From UMGS755 sp045132895 (GTDB lineage: Bacteria; Bacillota; Clostridia; UBA1381; UBA9506), in NCBI GenBank assembly GCA_045132895.1, contig JBGUTC010000075.1:1-10961 (forward strand): a DNA stretch of 10,961 bases. The letters are read 5' to 3'. Below are positions 1 to 7,505 of this stretch, piece after piece. The translations under genes and the position numbers were made by a program. Under the pieces are notes generated by a model, which worked only from the letters and a program-made list of their open reading frames with translations, was not told the origin of the DNA and did no database searches. The first letter of the stretch is position 1, and each line of letters starts with the position of its first letter.

Positions 1-161
1 TCTTCCCAGTTGATAATGGTTTTATAGCCCACAATAACATGCTTTTCTTCGTAATCGCGAATCGTCTGCTTAACCTTTTCCGGTTCCATATCCAGCATAA
101 CAGCAATCTGATCCGCAGTCAAACTGGCATCTCTTTCCAATAATTCCAAAATCTTTTTCAA
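1..161 (-). CDS. Lrp/AsnC-type transcriptional regulator, N-terminal part (runs off left edge)
   Basis: Only the first 53 codons are in the window; the rest lies beyond position 1. The visible protein begins LKKILELLERDASLTADQIA and continues through a short winged-helix-like segment to YKTIINWE at the edge. This matches the N-terminal helix-turn-helix of Lrp/AsnC regulators: a leucine-rich first helix, a 'LTADQIAVML' helix, then a recognition helix around residues 29-40. Such proteins sense amino acids or related metabolites and bind DNA as oligomers; the ligand cannot be told from this part. I chose the TTG at 161-159 because GGAG (173-170) lies 8 bases upstream. The in-frame GTG nine bases earlier would overlap that ribosome site. 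It begins 21 bases after the FAH-family gene and is probably the last visible gene of the lon operon. In Clostridia a similar short regulator often precedes an aminotransferase, which cannot be checked here. Confidence 0.8.
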   Translation of the reverse strand, partial: MKKILELLERDASLTADQIAVMLDMEPEKVKQTIRDYEEKHVIVGYKTIINWE

Positions 162-182
162 GTGACTCACTCCTGTCAAATT

Positions 183-935
183 TTATTGCATATAATTTGT
201 TAACGTTCCAATGTTTTCAATGATGACACTAACCTGATCGCCATGGTTCATAGGACCAATCCCTGATGGCGTCCCGGTCGTAATCACATCGCCGGGAAGT
301 AAGGTCATAATACCGGAAACAAAACTAACCAATTCATAGGGCGAGAACATCATCATGTCCGTATTGCCCTGCTGACGGACCTCCCCGTTTAACTCCAGAC
401 GAATATCCAGATGGTCCGGGTCAAGGTCTGTCTCAATAACAGGACCCATAGGCGCAAAGGTATCAAAGCCCTTGGCGCGGGTCCACTGACCATCTTCCTT
501 CTGCAAATCCCGGGCGGTTACGTCGTTTAAACATGTGTAACCAAAAATAACTTCCTTTGCTTCTTCCGGTGCTATGTCTTTCGCCTGTTTCCCAATGACA
601 ACAGCCAATTCTGCCTCATAATCCACACGACCGGAAACCGCCGGCCAACAAATGGTCTCACCGGGATTTAAAAGAGCGGTTGTCGGCTTCGTAAACAACA
701 CCGGCGCCTTCTTCTGCTCTTCTTTCATCTCCTTGGCGTGGTCGCTATAGTTTAAGCCCACGGCAATAATCTTTGACGGTTCACAGGGAACCAGCACTTT
801 AATCGCAGACAACGGAATACTTTTTTCTGACACTTCGTAGTTTTCAAATATATTGCCCGAAACCGGATGAATCATTTCCCCGGATAAAATGCCGTAGGAC
901 TCCACACTTTCATGTGCATACCGCAGAAATTTCAT
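183..935 (-). CDS. Fumarylacetoacetate hydrolase (FAH) family protein, probable acylpyruvase/oxaloacetate decarboxylase type
   Basis: A 250-residue cytosolic enzyme of the FAHD1/HpcE-like single-domain class. These Mg-dependent enzymes cleave C-C bonds in acylpyruvates or related 2-oxo acids, or decarboxylate oxaloacetate; the actual substrate here is unknown. Visible family hallmarks are GLNYSDHAKE (60-69, with the probable catalytic His66), FTKPTTALLNPGETI (81-95), the metal-binding cluster DYEAE (105-109; Glu107 and Glu109) and NDVTARD (137-143; Asp138), the KGFDTFAPMGP loop (155-165), and the C-terminal LLPGDVITTGTPSGIGP (212-228). Length fits the family. I start at the ATG at 935 because AGGAGG (948-943) sits 7 bases upstream and the protein then begins MKFLRYAHES, as homologues do. 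An upstream extension to 989 would add 18 Gly/Arg-rich residues encoded inside ysxC. The start overlaps the ysxC stop as ATGA, suggesting translational coupling. Confidence 0.9.
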   Translation of the reverse strand: MKFLRYAHESVESYGILSGEMIHPVSGNIFENYEVSEKSIPLSAIKVLVPCEPSKIIAVGLNYSDHAKEMKEEQKKAPVLFTKPTTALLNPGETICWPAVSGRVDYEAELAVVIGKQAKDIAPEEAKEVIFGYTCLNDVTARDLQKEDGQWTRAKGFDTFAPMGPVIETDLDPDHLDIRLELNGEVRQQGNTDMMMFSPYELVSFVSGIMTLLPGDVITTGTPSGIGPMNHGDQVSVIIENIGTLTNYMQ

Positions 936-1549
936 GCCTCGTCCTCCTGCTCTTCTTCGTCCAGAACACAGCCTTCCACATAATCCCAAAAATCTGTCAC
1001 ACTTTCATTATTCTTCACTGAAAAAGGAATTAAAATATCGCCTTCACGAAGAGATAGGGTCTCTGTTATCATATCCAGATTTTTCTCAAGTTGGGTCTTA
1101 CTGAGTTTATCACATTTCGTTGCAAAAACCACCGAGTAAGCACAGCAATCCTGAATCCATTCCTGCATGGCAATATCTTCACGACTGGGCTTGTGGCGAC
1201 AATCGACCAGCTGCACCACCTGACAAAGCTGGGGACGTCCCTCAAGGTAATCATTAATCATCTTACCCCAGGATTCGACCTCGCTTTTCGAACGGGCGGC
1301 ATAGCCATACCCCGGCAAGTCAACCAACATCAGCTGATTATCTACATTGTAGAAATTAATGGTAATGGTTTTACCGGGTGTTCCGCTGACCCGGGCAAGG
1401 CTCTTGCGGTTTAAAACCTTGTTGATCAAAGAGGATTTTCCTACATTTGACCGCCCTGCCAGTGCGATTTCCGGCATACTCGTATTAGGGTATTGCACTT
1501 TTTTTACAGCGGAAATCACCAGATTTACATTATGAATATTGACTCTCAT
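932..1549 (-). CDS. ysxC: Ribosome biogenesis GTP-binding protein YsxC/EngB
   Basis: A 205-residue P-loop GTPase of the YihA/YsxC (EngB) family, which assists late assembly of the 50S ribosomal subunit and is usually essential in Bacillota. The GTPase motifs are complete and in order: G1 GRSNVGKS (32-39), the switch I segment TPGKT (57-61), G3 DLPGYGYA (77-84), G4 TKCDK (144-148) and a G5-like FSVKN (176-180). The C-terminus ends in an acidic tail (DEEEQEDEA). I use the ATG at 1549: GAGG (1559-1556) lies 6 bases upstream, and the protein then begins MRVNIHNVNLVISAVK, close in layout to Bacillus YsxC. A TTG at 1561 overlaps the lon stop but lacks a ribosome site. The gene follows lon by 8 bases, so its ribosome site overlaps the lon stop codon, and it overlaps the next gene by 4 bases. 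Confidence 0.96.
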   Translation of the reverse strand: MRVNIHNVNLVISAVKKVQYPNTSMPEIALAGRSNVGKSSLINKVLNRKSLARVSGTPGKTITINFYNVDNQLMLVDLPGYGYAARSKSEVESWGKMINDYLEGRPQLCQVVQLVDCRHKPSREDIAMQEWIQDCCAYSVVFATKCDKLSKTQLEKNLDMITETLSLREGDILIPFSVKNNESVTDFWDYVEGCVLDEEEQEDEA

Positions 1550-1557
1550 ACTCTGCC

Positions 1558-3882
1558 TCAATTCAACGCAACCGAAAGAACCTCTTCCATGGTGCGTACA
1601 GGAATAATCTGTATATTTTCTTTGACAACTGTCTCCAGTTCATCAATGTCTTTTTCATTGTCTTTGGGGATTAAAACGATTTTTATACCGGATCGGTATG
1701 CTGCCAAAGTTTTCTCCCGCAGGCCTCCGATGGGAAGCACTCTGCCCCGAAGGGTGATTTCCCCGGTCATGGCAACCTCCCGGTTCACCGGTCGCTTTGT
1801 AAGGGCAGAAACCAGCGCCGTCGCAATGGTGATACCGGCGGAGGGACCGTCCTTAGGCGTTGCACCTTCCGGAACATGGATATGGATATCCCGTTCCTTG
1901 TAAAAATCCGGTTCAATCCCTAACGCTTCACTGCCGGCACGGACATAACTGATGGCAGCTTTCGCTGATTCTCTCATAACGTCTCCCAGTTGTCCGGTCA
2001 GTTCTGTCTGACCCGTACCGGGCATGATATTGACTTCAACAGACAAGGTGTCACCGCCGACCTGCGTCCAGGCAAGACCGGTTACAACACCGACTTCATC
2101 CTGCTTAGAAACGGAATCAAATAAGAATTTTTTCTTTCCCAGATACTCGACTAAATTCTTATCTGACACGCGAACAACCGCTTCACTATCCTTTGCAAGC
2201 ACCAGATCTGCTTTCCGGCAAAGGGTTGCAATGGTTCGCTCAAGACCTCTGACACCAGACTCTTTCGTATAATACTCAATGACATTTCTGAGGGCTTTTT
2301 CTGTCACTTTAAAGTTTTTAGCCGTCAGACCATGCTTTTCTCTCTGCTTCGGCAGGAGATGCCGCTTGGCAATCTGATATTTTTCCTCTGCCGTATAACC
2401 GGAGAGTTCAATAATTTCCATTCTGTCTAAAAGGGGTCTGGGAACGGTGTCAAGCGTATTGGCCGTTGCCACAAACAGAACCTCGGAAAGGTCAAAATCA
2501 ACTTCCATGAAGTGGTCACGGAACTTACTGTTCTGCTCACTGTCTAACACTTCAAGAAGCGCTGCTGCCGGGTCGCCTCTGTGGTCTGACGCCATTTTAT
2601 CAATCTCATCAAACAGCATCAGAGGGTTTTCTGTCCCCGCCTGCTTCATTGCCTGAATTATGCGGCCGGGCATTGCGCCGATATAGGTCTTTCTGTGTCC
2701 GCGAATGTCCGCCTCATCACGAATGCCGCCCAGAGAAATTCTGACATATTTCTTACCGAGGCTTTCCGCAATACTTCTGGCAATAGACGTTTTACCAACA
2801 CCCGGAGGACCTACTAAACATAAAATCGGTCCCGCCAGGGTTCCGGTTACTTTTTTAACAGCCAGATATTCTAAAATTCGTTCTTTTACTTTTGTTAGGC
2901 CGTAGTGGTCTCTGTCTAAAATCTTTGCCGCACGATCTAAGTCCAGATTTTCTTCAGAGCGCTTATTCCAAGGCAAATCACAAACCCAGCTGAGATAGGT
3001 TCGGATAACATTTCCTTCCGGGTTTCCAAACTGCATTTTAGAAAGGCGATCCAGTTCTTTTTTGCACTTGATATACACATCTTCCGGAACGCCTGCCTCA
3101 CGGAGATTTTCTTCAAATTCTTTCATTTCAAGACCAATACCGTCTTTATCGCCCAGTTCTTCCTGAATGGCTTTCATCTGTTCTCGCAGGAAATACTCTT
3201 TCTGGTTTTCATCCATCTGGCGCTTAACTTTTGCACCGATTGCATGATCCAGTTCCAGAATTTCTGTTTCTTTCATCAGAATGGTAATCAGTTCTTCCAT
3301 TCTCTCGGTCAGATTTGCCATTTCTAACAGTTTCTGCTTGTCAGACAGTTTCAGTTGAACGTTAGCTGAAACCGTATCCGTCAGTTCTGCCGGATCTTCT
3401 ATGGTTTCAAGACTGGCAAGGACCTCCGGCTTCATCTTTTGTGTCCCGCTGCAATAGTTCTGGAATTCTGCAATCAACCGACGCGACAGCGCCTCAAATA
3501 AAAGTTCTGTATCCCCTTCATCCTCCGGAATCATTTCTTCCACCAAAACCGTCGGGAAAGGTTTTTCGCTGATTACATCACAGATTTTTGCCCGGTACAG
3601 ACCTTCTACCAAAACACGCACCATAGAATTGGGCATTTTGACAATCTGTTTAATCCGGCAAACAGTTCCTACCGTTTCAACGTCTTCCAGCGCGGGCTCT
3701 TCTGTCAGAATATCGTTCTGCATAGCAAGAAAAGCCAGTTGGTTTTCCACCATGGCTTGTTCCAGTGCCTGCAGAGACTTCTTTCTGGCAATATCAAAAT
3801 GCATTAATGTTTTTGGGAAAATGACCAGCCCGCGGGTGATAATCATTGGCAGGCTGGTTGTTTTAATCACTACTTGGTTCAT
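1558..3882 (-). CDS. lon: ATP-dependent protease La (LonA)
   Basis: A 774-residue soluble LonA protease that unfolds and degrades damaged and regulatory proteins as a hexamer. Order of parts: LON substrate-binding N-domain (about 1-200, starting at LPMIITRGLVIFPKT), helical linker (200-330), AAA+ module, and serine-lysine protease domain (about 585-774). Key residues seen: Walker A GPPGVGKT (358-365), Walker B LFDEID (423-428), sensor-1 Asn475 in VATANT, arginine finger Arg487, sensor-2 Arg545 in GVRGLER, catalytic Ser681 in PKDGPSAG and Lys724 in LREKT. Length matches Bacillus LonA. The ATG at 3882 has GGAGG (3892-3888) 5 bases upstream; a TTG at 3930 adds 16 residues and has no ribosome site. 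It is the first gene of a unit with ysxC. The clpX gene, often upstream of lon in Bacillota, is replaced here by metY. Confidence 0.98.
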   Translation of the reverse strand: MNQVVIKTTSLPMIITRGLVIFPKTLMHFDIARKKSLQALEQAMVENQLAFLAMQNDILTEEPALEDVETVGTVCRIKQIVKMPNSMVRVLVEGLYRAKICDVISEKPFPTVLVEEMIPEDEGDTELLFEALSRRLIAEFQNYCSGTQKMKPEVLASLETIEDPAELTDTVSANVQLKLSDKQKLLEMANLTERMEELITILMKETEILELDHAIGAKVKRQMDENQKEYFLREQMKAIQEELGDKDGIGLEMKEFEENLREAGVPEDVYIKCKKELDRLSKMQFGNPEGNVIRTYLSWVCDLPWNKRSEENLDLDRAAKILDRDHYGLTKVKERILEYLAVKKVTGTLAGPILCLVGPPGVGKTSIARSIAESLGKKYVRISLGGIRDEADIRGHRKTYIGAMPGRIIQAMKQAGTENPLMLFDEIDKMASDHRGDPAAALLEVLDSEQNSKFRDHFMEVDFDLSEVLFVATANTLDTVPRPLLDRMEIIELSGYTAEEKYQIAKRHLLPKQREKHGLTAKNFKVTEKALRNVIEYYTKESGVRGLERTIATLCRKADLVLAKDSEAVVRVSDKNLVEYLGKKKFLFDSVSKQDEVGVVTGLAWTQVGGDTLSVEVNIMPGTGQTELTGQLGDVMRESAKAAISYVRAGSEALGIEPDFYKERDIHIHVPEGATPKDGPSAGITIATALVSALTKRPVNREVAMTGEITLRGRVLPIGGLREKTLAAYRSGIKIVLIPKDNEKDIDELETVVKENIQIIPVRTMEEVLSVALN

Positions 3883-3886
3883 AGGT

Positions 3887-3918
3887 ACCTCCGAATTTGA
3901 CTCGGTTACAAGTGAGGT
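3887..3918 (-). promoter_or_regulatory. Possible ribosome-site-masking hairpin in the lon leader
   Basis: In the lon mRNA, ACCTC (3918-3914) is exactly complementary to GAGGT (3891-3887), the core of the ribosome binding site. Between them CGA (3904-3902) can pair with TCG (3894-3892), stacked directly against the GAGGT strand with a 7-base loop. The two short stems could partly hide the site and melt on warming, as in RNA thermometers. Pairing is seen; function is inference. The stem is short and has a 9-base bulge on one side, so stability is uncertain. Confidence 0.3.
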
Positions 3919-3983
3919 TTTCTGCTGCAAAAAAGACTTCTTTATTTATTGTATCTTGTTTTTTGCTATAAATGTATTATTTT

Positions 3984-4012
3984 ATTATATCAAAATTTTG
4001 AATCAAATGCAA
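3984..4012 (-). promoter_or_regulatory. Sigma-A type promoter of lon-ysxC-FAH-lrp
   Basis: On the minus strand a -35 box TTGCAT (4012-4007) and a perfect -10 box TATAAT (3989-3984) are separated by exactly 17 bases. Transcription should begin near 3977, giving a leader of about 95 bases before the lon ATG. No CIRCE element or tandem CtsR heptads were seen around it. A weaker TACAAT further downstream lacks a -35 partner. Confidence 0.8.
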
Positions 4013-4055
4013 TCTTTTTCACAAAACACCGAAAGCCAAACCGAATTTCAAAAAT

Positions 4056-5333
4056 TTATGCCTGCTCCAGTGCCTGAGCAATGTCAGCAATAATATCCTC
4101 AGCGTTTTCAATACCAACACTCATTCTGATCAAGTCGCTTCCAATACCGGCATCAACTAACTGCTGATCTGTCAGCTGACGGTGAGTTGTGCTGGCAGGA
4201 TGAAGGACACAGGTTCTGGCATCTGCCACATGAACAACAATGGCTGCCAGTTTTAAGCTATCCATGAAGCGAACTGCCGCTTCTCTACCACCGGCAACGC
4301 CAAAAGAAATTACGCCGCAAGTTCCCTTAGGCAGATAAGTCTTTGCCATTTCATGCTGACTGTTTCCGGGAAGACCGGGATAATTAACCCAGCTGACCTT
4401 TTCATGTTTTTCAAGGAATTCCGCTACTTTCTGAGCATTTTCGCAATGGCGTTCCATTCTCAGATGCAGCGTTTCAAGTCCCAGATTTAAAAGATATGCA
4501 CCCATCGGACTGGGAGATGCACCGATATCGCGCAGAAGCTGCACTCTCAGTTTGGTAATATATGCCGCTTCACCGAAATCACGGGTATAAACAACGCCAT
4601 GATAGGATTCATCAGGCTCTGTCAGTTCCGGATATTGATTGTTCTTTGTCCAGTCAAATTTGCCGCTGTCAACCACAACGCCGCCAACCACCTGAGCATG
4701 ACCATCCATGTATTTCGTAGTAGAATGAGTCACGATGTCTGCGCCGAATTCAAAGGGACGGCAAAGAATCGGGGTCGGGAATGTGTTATCCACAATCAGG
4801 GGAATGTTATGACGGTGCGCAATGTCTGCAAAACGACGGATGTCCAAAATGTCCAGTGCCGGATTCGCAATGGTTTCACCAAACACGGCGCGAGTTCTCT
4901 CGTCAAATAACGCGTCAATTTCCTCATCTGTTGAACCAGGACGGATAAAACGAACTTCAATGCCCATTTTTTCCATGGTCACGGCAAACAGATTCACCGT
5001 TCCGCCATAAATAGAAGAAACACTTAAAAAGTTATCGCCGCTTTTGGCAATATTTAAAATAGAAAACAGATTTGCTGCCTGACCGGATGACAAGCAAACA
5101 GCGCCAACACCGCCCTCCAGCTGTGCAATCTTCTTTTCAACAGCATCAACAGTGGGGTTTGAAATACGGGTATACATATGTCCCGGCGCTGCCAGGTCAA
5201 AAAGTTTGCCAAGATGTTCTGATGAGTCGTACTTATATGTCGTACTCTGGTAAATAGGCAGAACACGGGGTTCGCCATTCTGGGGCTCATAGCCACCCTG
5301 GATGCAAATTGTTTCAGGTTTGTATTGTTTCAT
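4056..5333 (-). CDS. metY: O-acetylhomoserine aminocarboxypropyltransferase (O-acetylhomoserine sulfhydrylase)
   Basis: A 425-residue pyridoxal-phosphate enzyme of the Cys/Met metabolism family. The MetY type uses sulfide and O-acetylhomoserine to make homocysteine for methionine synthesis in the cytosol. Seen: PIYQSTTY (26-33), the cofactor-phosphate motif YTRISNPT (54-61), SSGQAAN (82-88), Asp182 of VDNTFPTP, the PLP lysine Lys207 in HSTTKYMDGHAQ, DARTCVLHPASTTHRQL (371-387), and the substrate-carboxylate Arg403 in LIRMSVGIE. The long insertion around 222-260 and total length favour MetY over cystathionine gamma-synthase or methionine gamma-lyase (about 380-400 residues), but a lyase activity is not excluded. 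The start ATG has GAGGAGG 8 bases upstream. It lies 51 bases after the yhaN-like gene with no convincing promoter, S-box or T-box in that gap, so readthrough from the upstream unit is likely. Confidence 0.9.
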   Translation of the reverse strand: MKQYKPETICIQGGYEPQNGEPRVLPIYQSTTYKYDSSEHLGKLFDLAAPGHMYTRISNPTVDAVEKKIAQLEGGVGAVCLSSGQAANLFSILNIAKSGDNFLSVSSIYGGTVNLFAVTMEKMGIEVRFIRPGSTDEEIDALFDERTRAVFGETIANPALDILDIRRFADIAHRHNIPLIVDNTFPTPILCRPFEFGADIVTHSTTKYMDGHAQVVGGVVVDSGKFDWTKNNQYPELTEPDESYHGVVYTRDFGEAAYITKLRVQLLRDIGASPSPMGAYLLNLGLETLHLRMERHCENAQKVAEFLEKHEKVSWVNYPGLPGNSQHEMAKTYLPKGTCGVISFGVAGGREAAVRFMDSLKLAAIVVHVADARTCVLHPASTTHRQLTDQQLVDAGIGSDLIRMSVGIENAEDIIADIAQALEQA

Positions 5334-5384
5334 CGTAAAATCCTCCTCATGGTTTTCGCTGATATTCTCATATGCATTCGCATG

Positions 5385-7505
5385 TTATAACATAATAATC
5401 TGATTTTTACTCCATTCCTCCGGCGGTTTGTGACAGGAGAAATAAAGAATCTGGTCTGCCGGCTCTTCCTGTAACAAGGAAAAAGCTGACACTCTGCGCT
5501 CTTCATCCAGTTGAACAAAGGTATCGTCTAAAATAAGCAGAGGGATTTGATCATACAAAGTATGTAAGACTGCAAGACGCAATGCAAAATACAAAAGATC
5601 GTAGGTTCCGGCGCTGACATATTCCGACGGAACAATTTCGTTCCCTTCCGGCGTTTTCAGCATAATTTTATATTCGTCCGTTACCCGAACCTCCTGATAA
5701 CGCCCGTGGGTCAGGGTATCAATCAGACCACCGGATGTTTCATTGATAACCGGTGCAAAGGTATTTTTCAGTTCTTCGCTACATGCTTCCAGCATGGTTT
5801 TTGCCAGAAGAACCGTTTCATAATACTCTGCCAGCTCCTTGCGTTTCCGACGCGCGTCTTCCAGCGCTGTTTCAACCATACTAACGCTTCTCTTCCCCGA
5901 AAATCCATTTTCAACCTTCGCATTCAGCTGCGCCAGTCTGCGTTCACGCTCCAACTGCACCAGGCGCAACGCTTCCCGTTGCTCATCCACTTCAACAGTC
6001 GACGGTCCGTCATAGGAAAAAACGTCGCCCGGCTCTGCCTGAATATTTTCCTGAAGCAGGCTTTCCAACCGGCTGACCGACTTTTCCAGTCTGCTTTCCT
6101 CAGCCATGAGTTGTTCAAGTTCACGGGAAAGGTCTTTTGCCTGCTCGATTTTCTTTGAAAGTACCGATACGCTTTCCGTACCGGCAATATTTAATACAGA
6201 ATTTATTTCGTTGCTCAATGCCCGAAGTTTCTCTTCCGGCGCTTCTTCTCTGATTTTTTCAAGTGCCTGTTGTTTTTCCTGCAGACGCGCTGAAAGAGTA
6301 AGTTTTTCTTCCTTTACTTTCTTTCCTTCTTTGAGGAAAAACAGAAGTAAAAGAGATAATGGTGCCACGCCAAAGAAGATAGGCTTCACCATAATGCCTA
6401 AAGCCACAAATAATACAAGTAGCGCTCCAACGGCAAAAAACACCGGCAGATATTTTTTCTCCCGGCCGGAATCAGCCGCCATTTTCTGCTCCAGTTCCAG
6501 AACATCTGCTGCCAGTTCATACTGCCTTTCGACTTGCTTTTCCAGCACACCGCAAGTCGCTTCTTTTTCAAAAAGGTCTAAAACAACATCCTGACTAAAC
6601 GTTGAAACTGCAGCCAGTTCTGCCTTATCCTGTTCCTTTAAAAGCCGTTTCTTGCTAACCTCTTTTAGGTCTGTTTGTGCCTGTAGCAGTTCTTGTTTCT
6701 GTTGTTCTCTGCGTTCCCACTCTTTTTTTCTTTCTAAAAACGACTCAAAATCACTTGCCGCTTTCCGCATTTCAGAAAGTTTGTTTTCTGTTTGCATACC
6801 GGCCTGTAGGTCTGCCTGCAGGTGACGGATTTCTTCCAAAACACTCTGAAAGTTTTTGTTGTTTTCTTTTGCCTCCAGCAACTCCGTTTTTAAAACATCA
6901 ATTTCAGCATCCAGTTGCACAAGGGTGCCGCCGCGGCCAGTTTTCGAAAGGATGCCGTGCTGCACTTTTTCCAATTCCTCCAGCGCTTTCTGGGCAGATG
7001 TATCTTCGTCGCCGCTTTGTTCTAAATTAGAAAGCCGGCTAACGAGTTCATCTTCTTTTCCCTTTTCAAAAACTGCACCCAGCTGACTGATAAATAAGGT
7101 TTTCCGAAACGCATCTTCACCGACACCTAAAAACGTCTGCCCTAACTCACTTTTATCAATGGCAATTTCCTGCCAATCCTCTGCAGAAAGCAAACTCATC
7201 CGGTCACTTTTAGCCGTCTGCCCAAAGCGACGCTTTAAAACATATTGCTTACCTCCGGAGGTAAAAGAAAGCGTGCCGGCCATATAGGTTTCCCCCCAGG
7301 GCATATACAGACTGCGGCTATCACCCCGCAGGCCGCCGCCTCTCACTTTTCCGGGCAACCCATAAAACATGGCAGAAATAAACGCACAAAGGGTGCTTTT
7401 TCCCGCTTCGTTATGACCAAAAAGATATAACGGACCATCCGAAAGTTCCAAAGTATAATTTTTCAGGCCGCCAAACTGTTCAATTTCAATCTTTGTGATT
7501 TTCAT
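5385..7505 (-). CDS. yhaN: YhaN-like AAA/ABC-type ATPase with coiled coil and central membrane hairpin
   Basis: A 706-residue SMC/Rad50-like ATPase. The N-terminal half-site begins MKITKIEIEQFGGLKN and has Walker A GHNEAGKST (30-38) and a Q-loop at Gln141 (FISQLG). The C-terminal half has a signature-like SAGTYDLLYFALRLA (631-645), Walker B LLILDD (656-661, Asp where many relatives have catalytic Glu) and an H-loop His692 (YFSCHK). Between them are two Glu/Lys/Leu-rich coiled-coil arms (about 172-350 and 392-580). At their midpoint are two membrane segments, 352-373 and 375-391, with basic flanks on both sides (GREKK and KEGKKVK), so both arms should be cytoplasmic. No zinc-hook CxxC is present. 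It starts with ATGA overlapping the stop of the nuclease gene, with AAGGTG 8 bases upstream. By family it should drive the partner nuclease in DNA processing; the exact role is poorly known. It is shorter than Bacillus YhaN (over 900 residues as I recall). Confidence 0.85.
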   Translation of the reverse strand: MKITKIEIEQFGGLKNYTLELSDGPLYLFGHNEAGKSTLCAFISAMFYGLPGKVRGGGLRGDSRSLYMPWGETYMAGTLSFTSGGKQYVLKRRFGQTAKSDRMSLLSAEDWQEIAIDKSELGQTFLGVGEDAFRKTLFISQLGAVFEKGKEDELVSRLSNLEQSGDEDTSAQKALEELEKVQHGILSKTGRGGTLVQLDAEIDVLKTELLEAKENNKNFQSVLEEIRHLQADLQAGMQTENKLSEMRKAASDFESFLERKKEWERREQQKQELLQAQTDLKEVSKKRLLKEQDKAELAAVSTFSQDVVLDLFEKEATCGVLEKQVERQYELAADVLELEQKMAADSGREKKYLPVFFAVGALLVLFVALGIMVKPIFFGVAPLSLLLLFFLKEGKKVKEEKLTLSARLQEKQQALEKIREEAPEEKLRALSNEINSVLNIAGTESVSVLSKKIEQAKDLSRELEQLMAEESRLEKSVSRLESLLQENIQAEPGDVFSYDGPSTVEVDEQREALRLVQLERERRLAQLNAKVENGFSGKRSVSMVETALEDARRKRKELAEYYETVLLAKTMLEACSEELKNTFAPVINETSGGLIDTLTHGRYQEVRVTDEYKIMLKTPEGNEIVPSEYVSAGTYDLLYFALRLAVLHTLYDQIPLLILDDTFVQLDEERRVSAFSLLQEEPADQILYFSCHKPPEEWSKNQIIML

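Noticed and set aside
3883..3985. CtsR or CIRCE heat-shock operator before lon
   Set aside because: Only a single AGTCAAA-like half-site (near 3900) is present, without a second heptad, and no TTAGCACTC inverted repeat exists.
4013..4055. A possible terminator between metY and lon
   Set aside because: There are T-runs but no GC-rich inverted repeat; the CGG-containing segments are direct, not inverted.
3629..4093. A 154-codon plus-strand frame spanning the lon 5' end and promoter
   Set aside because: It is antisense to lon for half its length and then crosses AT-rich noncoding DNA; no family resemblance or ribosome site.
4599..5010. Open frames on the plus strand inside metY
   Set aside because: They lie wholly antisense to a well conserved gene, have no ribosome site and no recognisable protein features.
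5334..5384. SAM riboswitch or T-box leader before metY
   Set aside because: The gap is only 51 bases, too short for either structure, and no conserved core is visible.
5706..7086. Several plus-strand open frames of 76-162 codons opposite the yhaN-like gene
   Set aside because: These are antisense shadows of a low-stop coiled-coil gene, rich in Phe/Ser/Cys, with no start signals.
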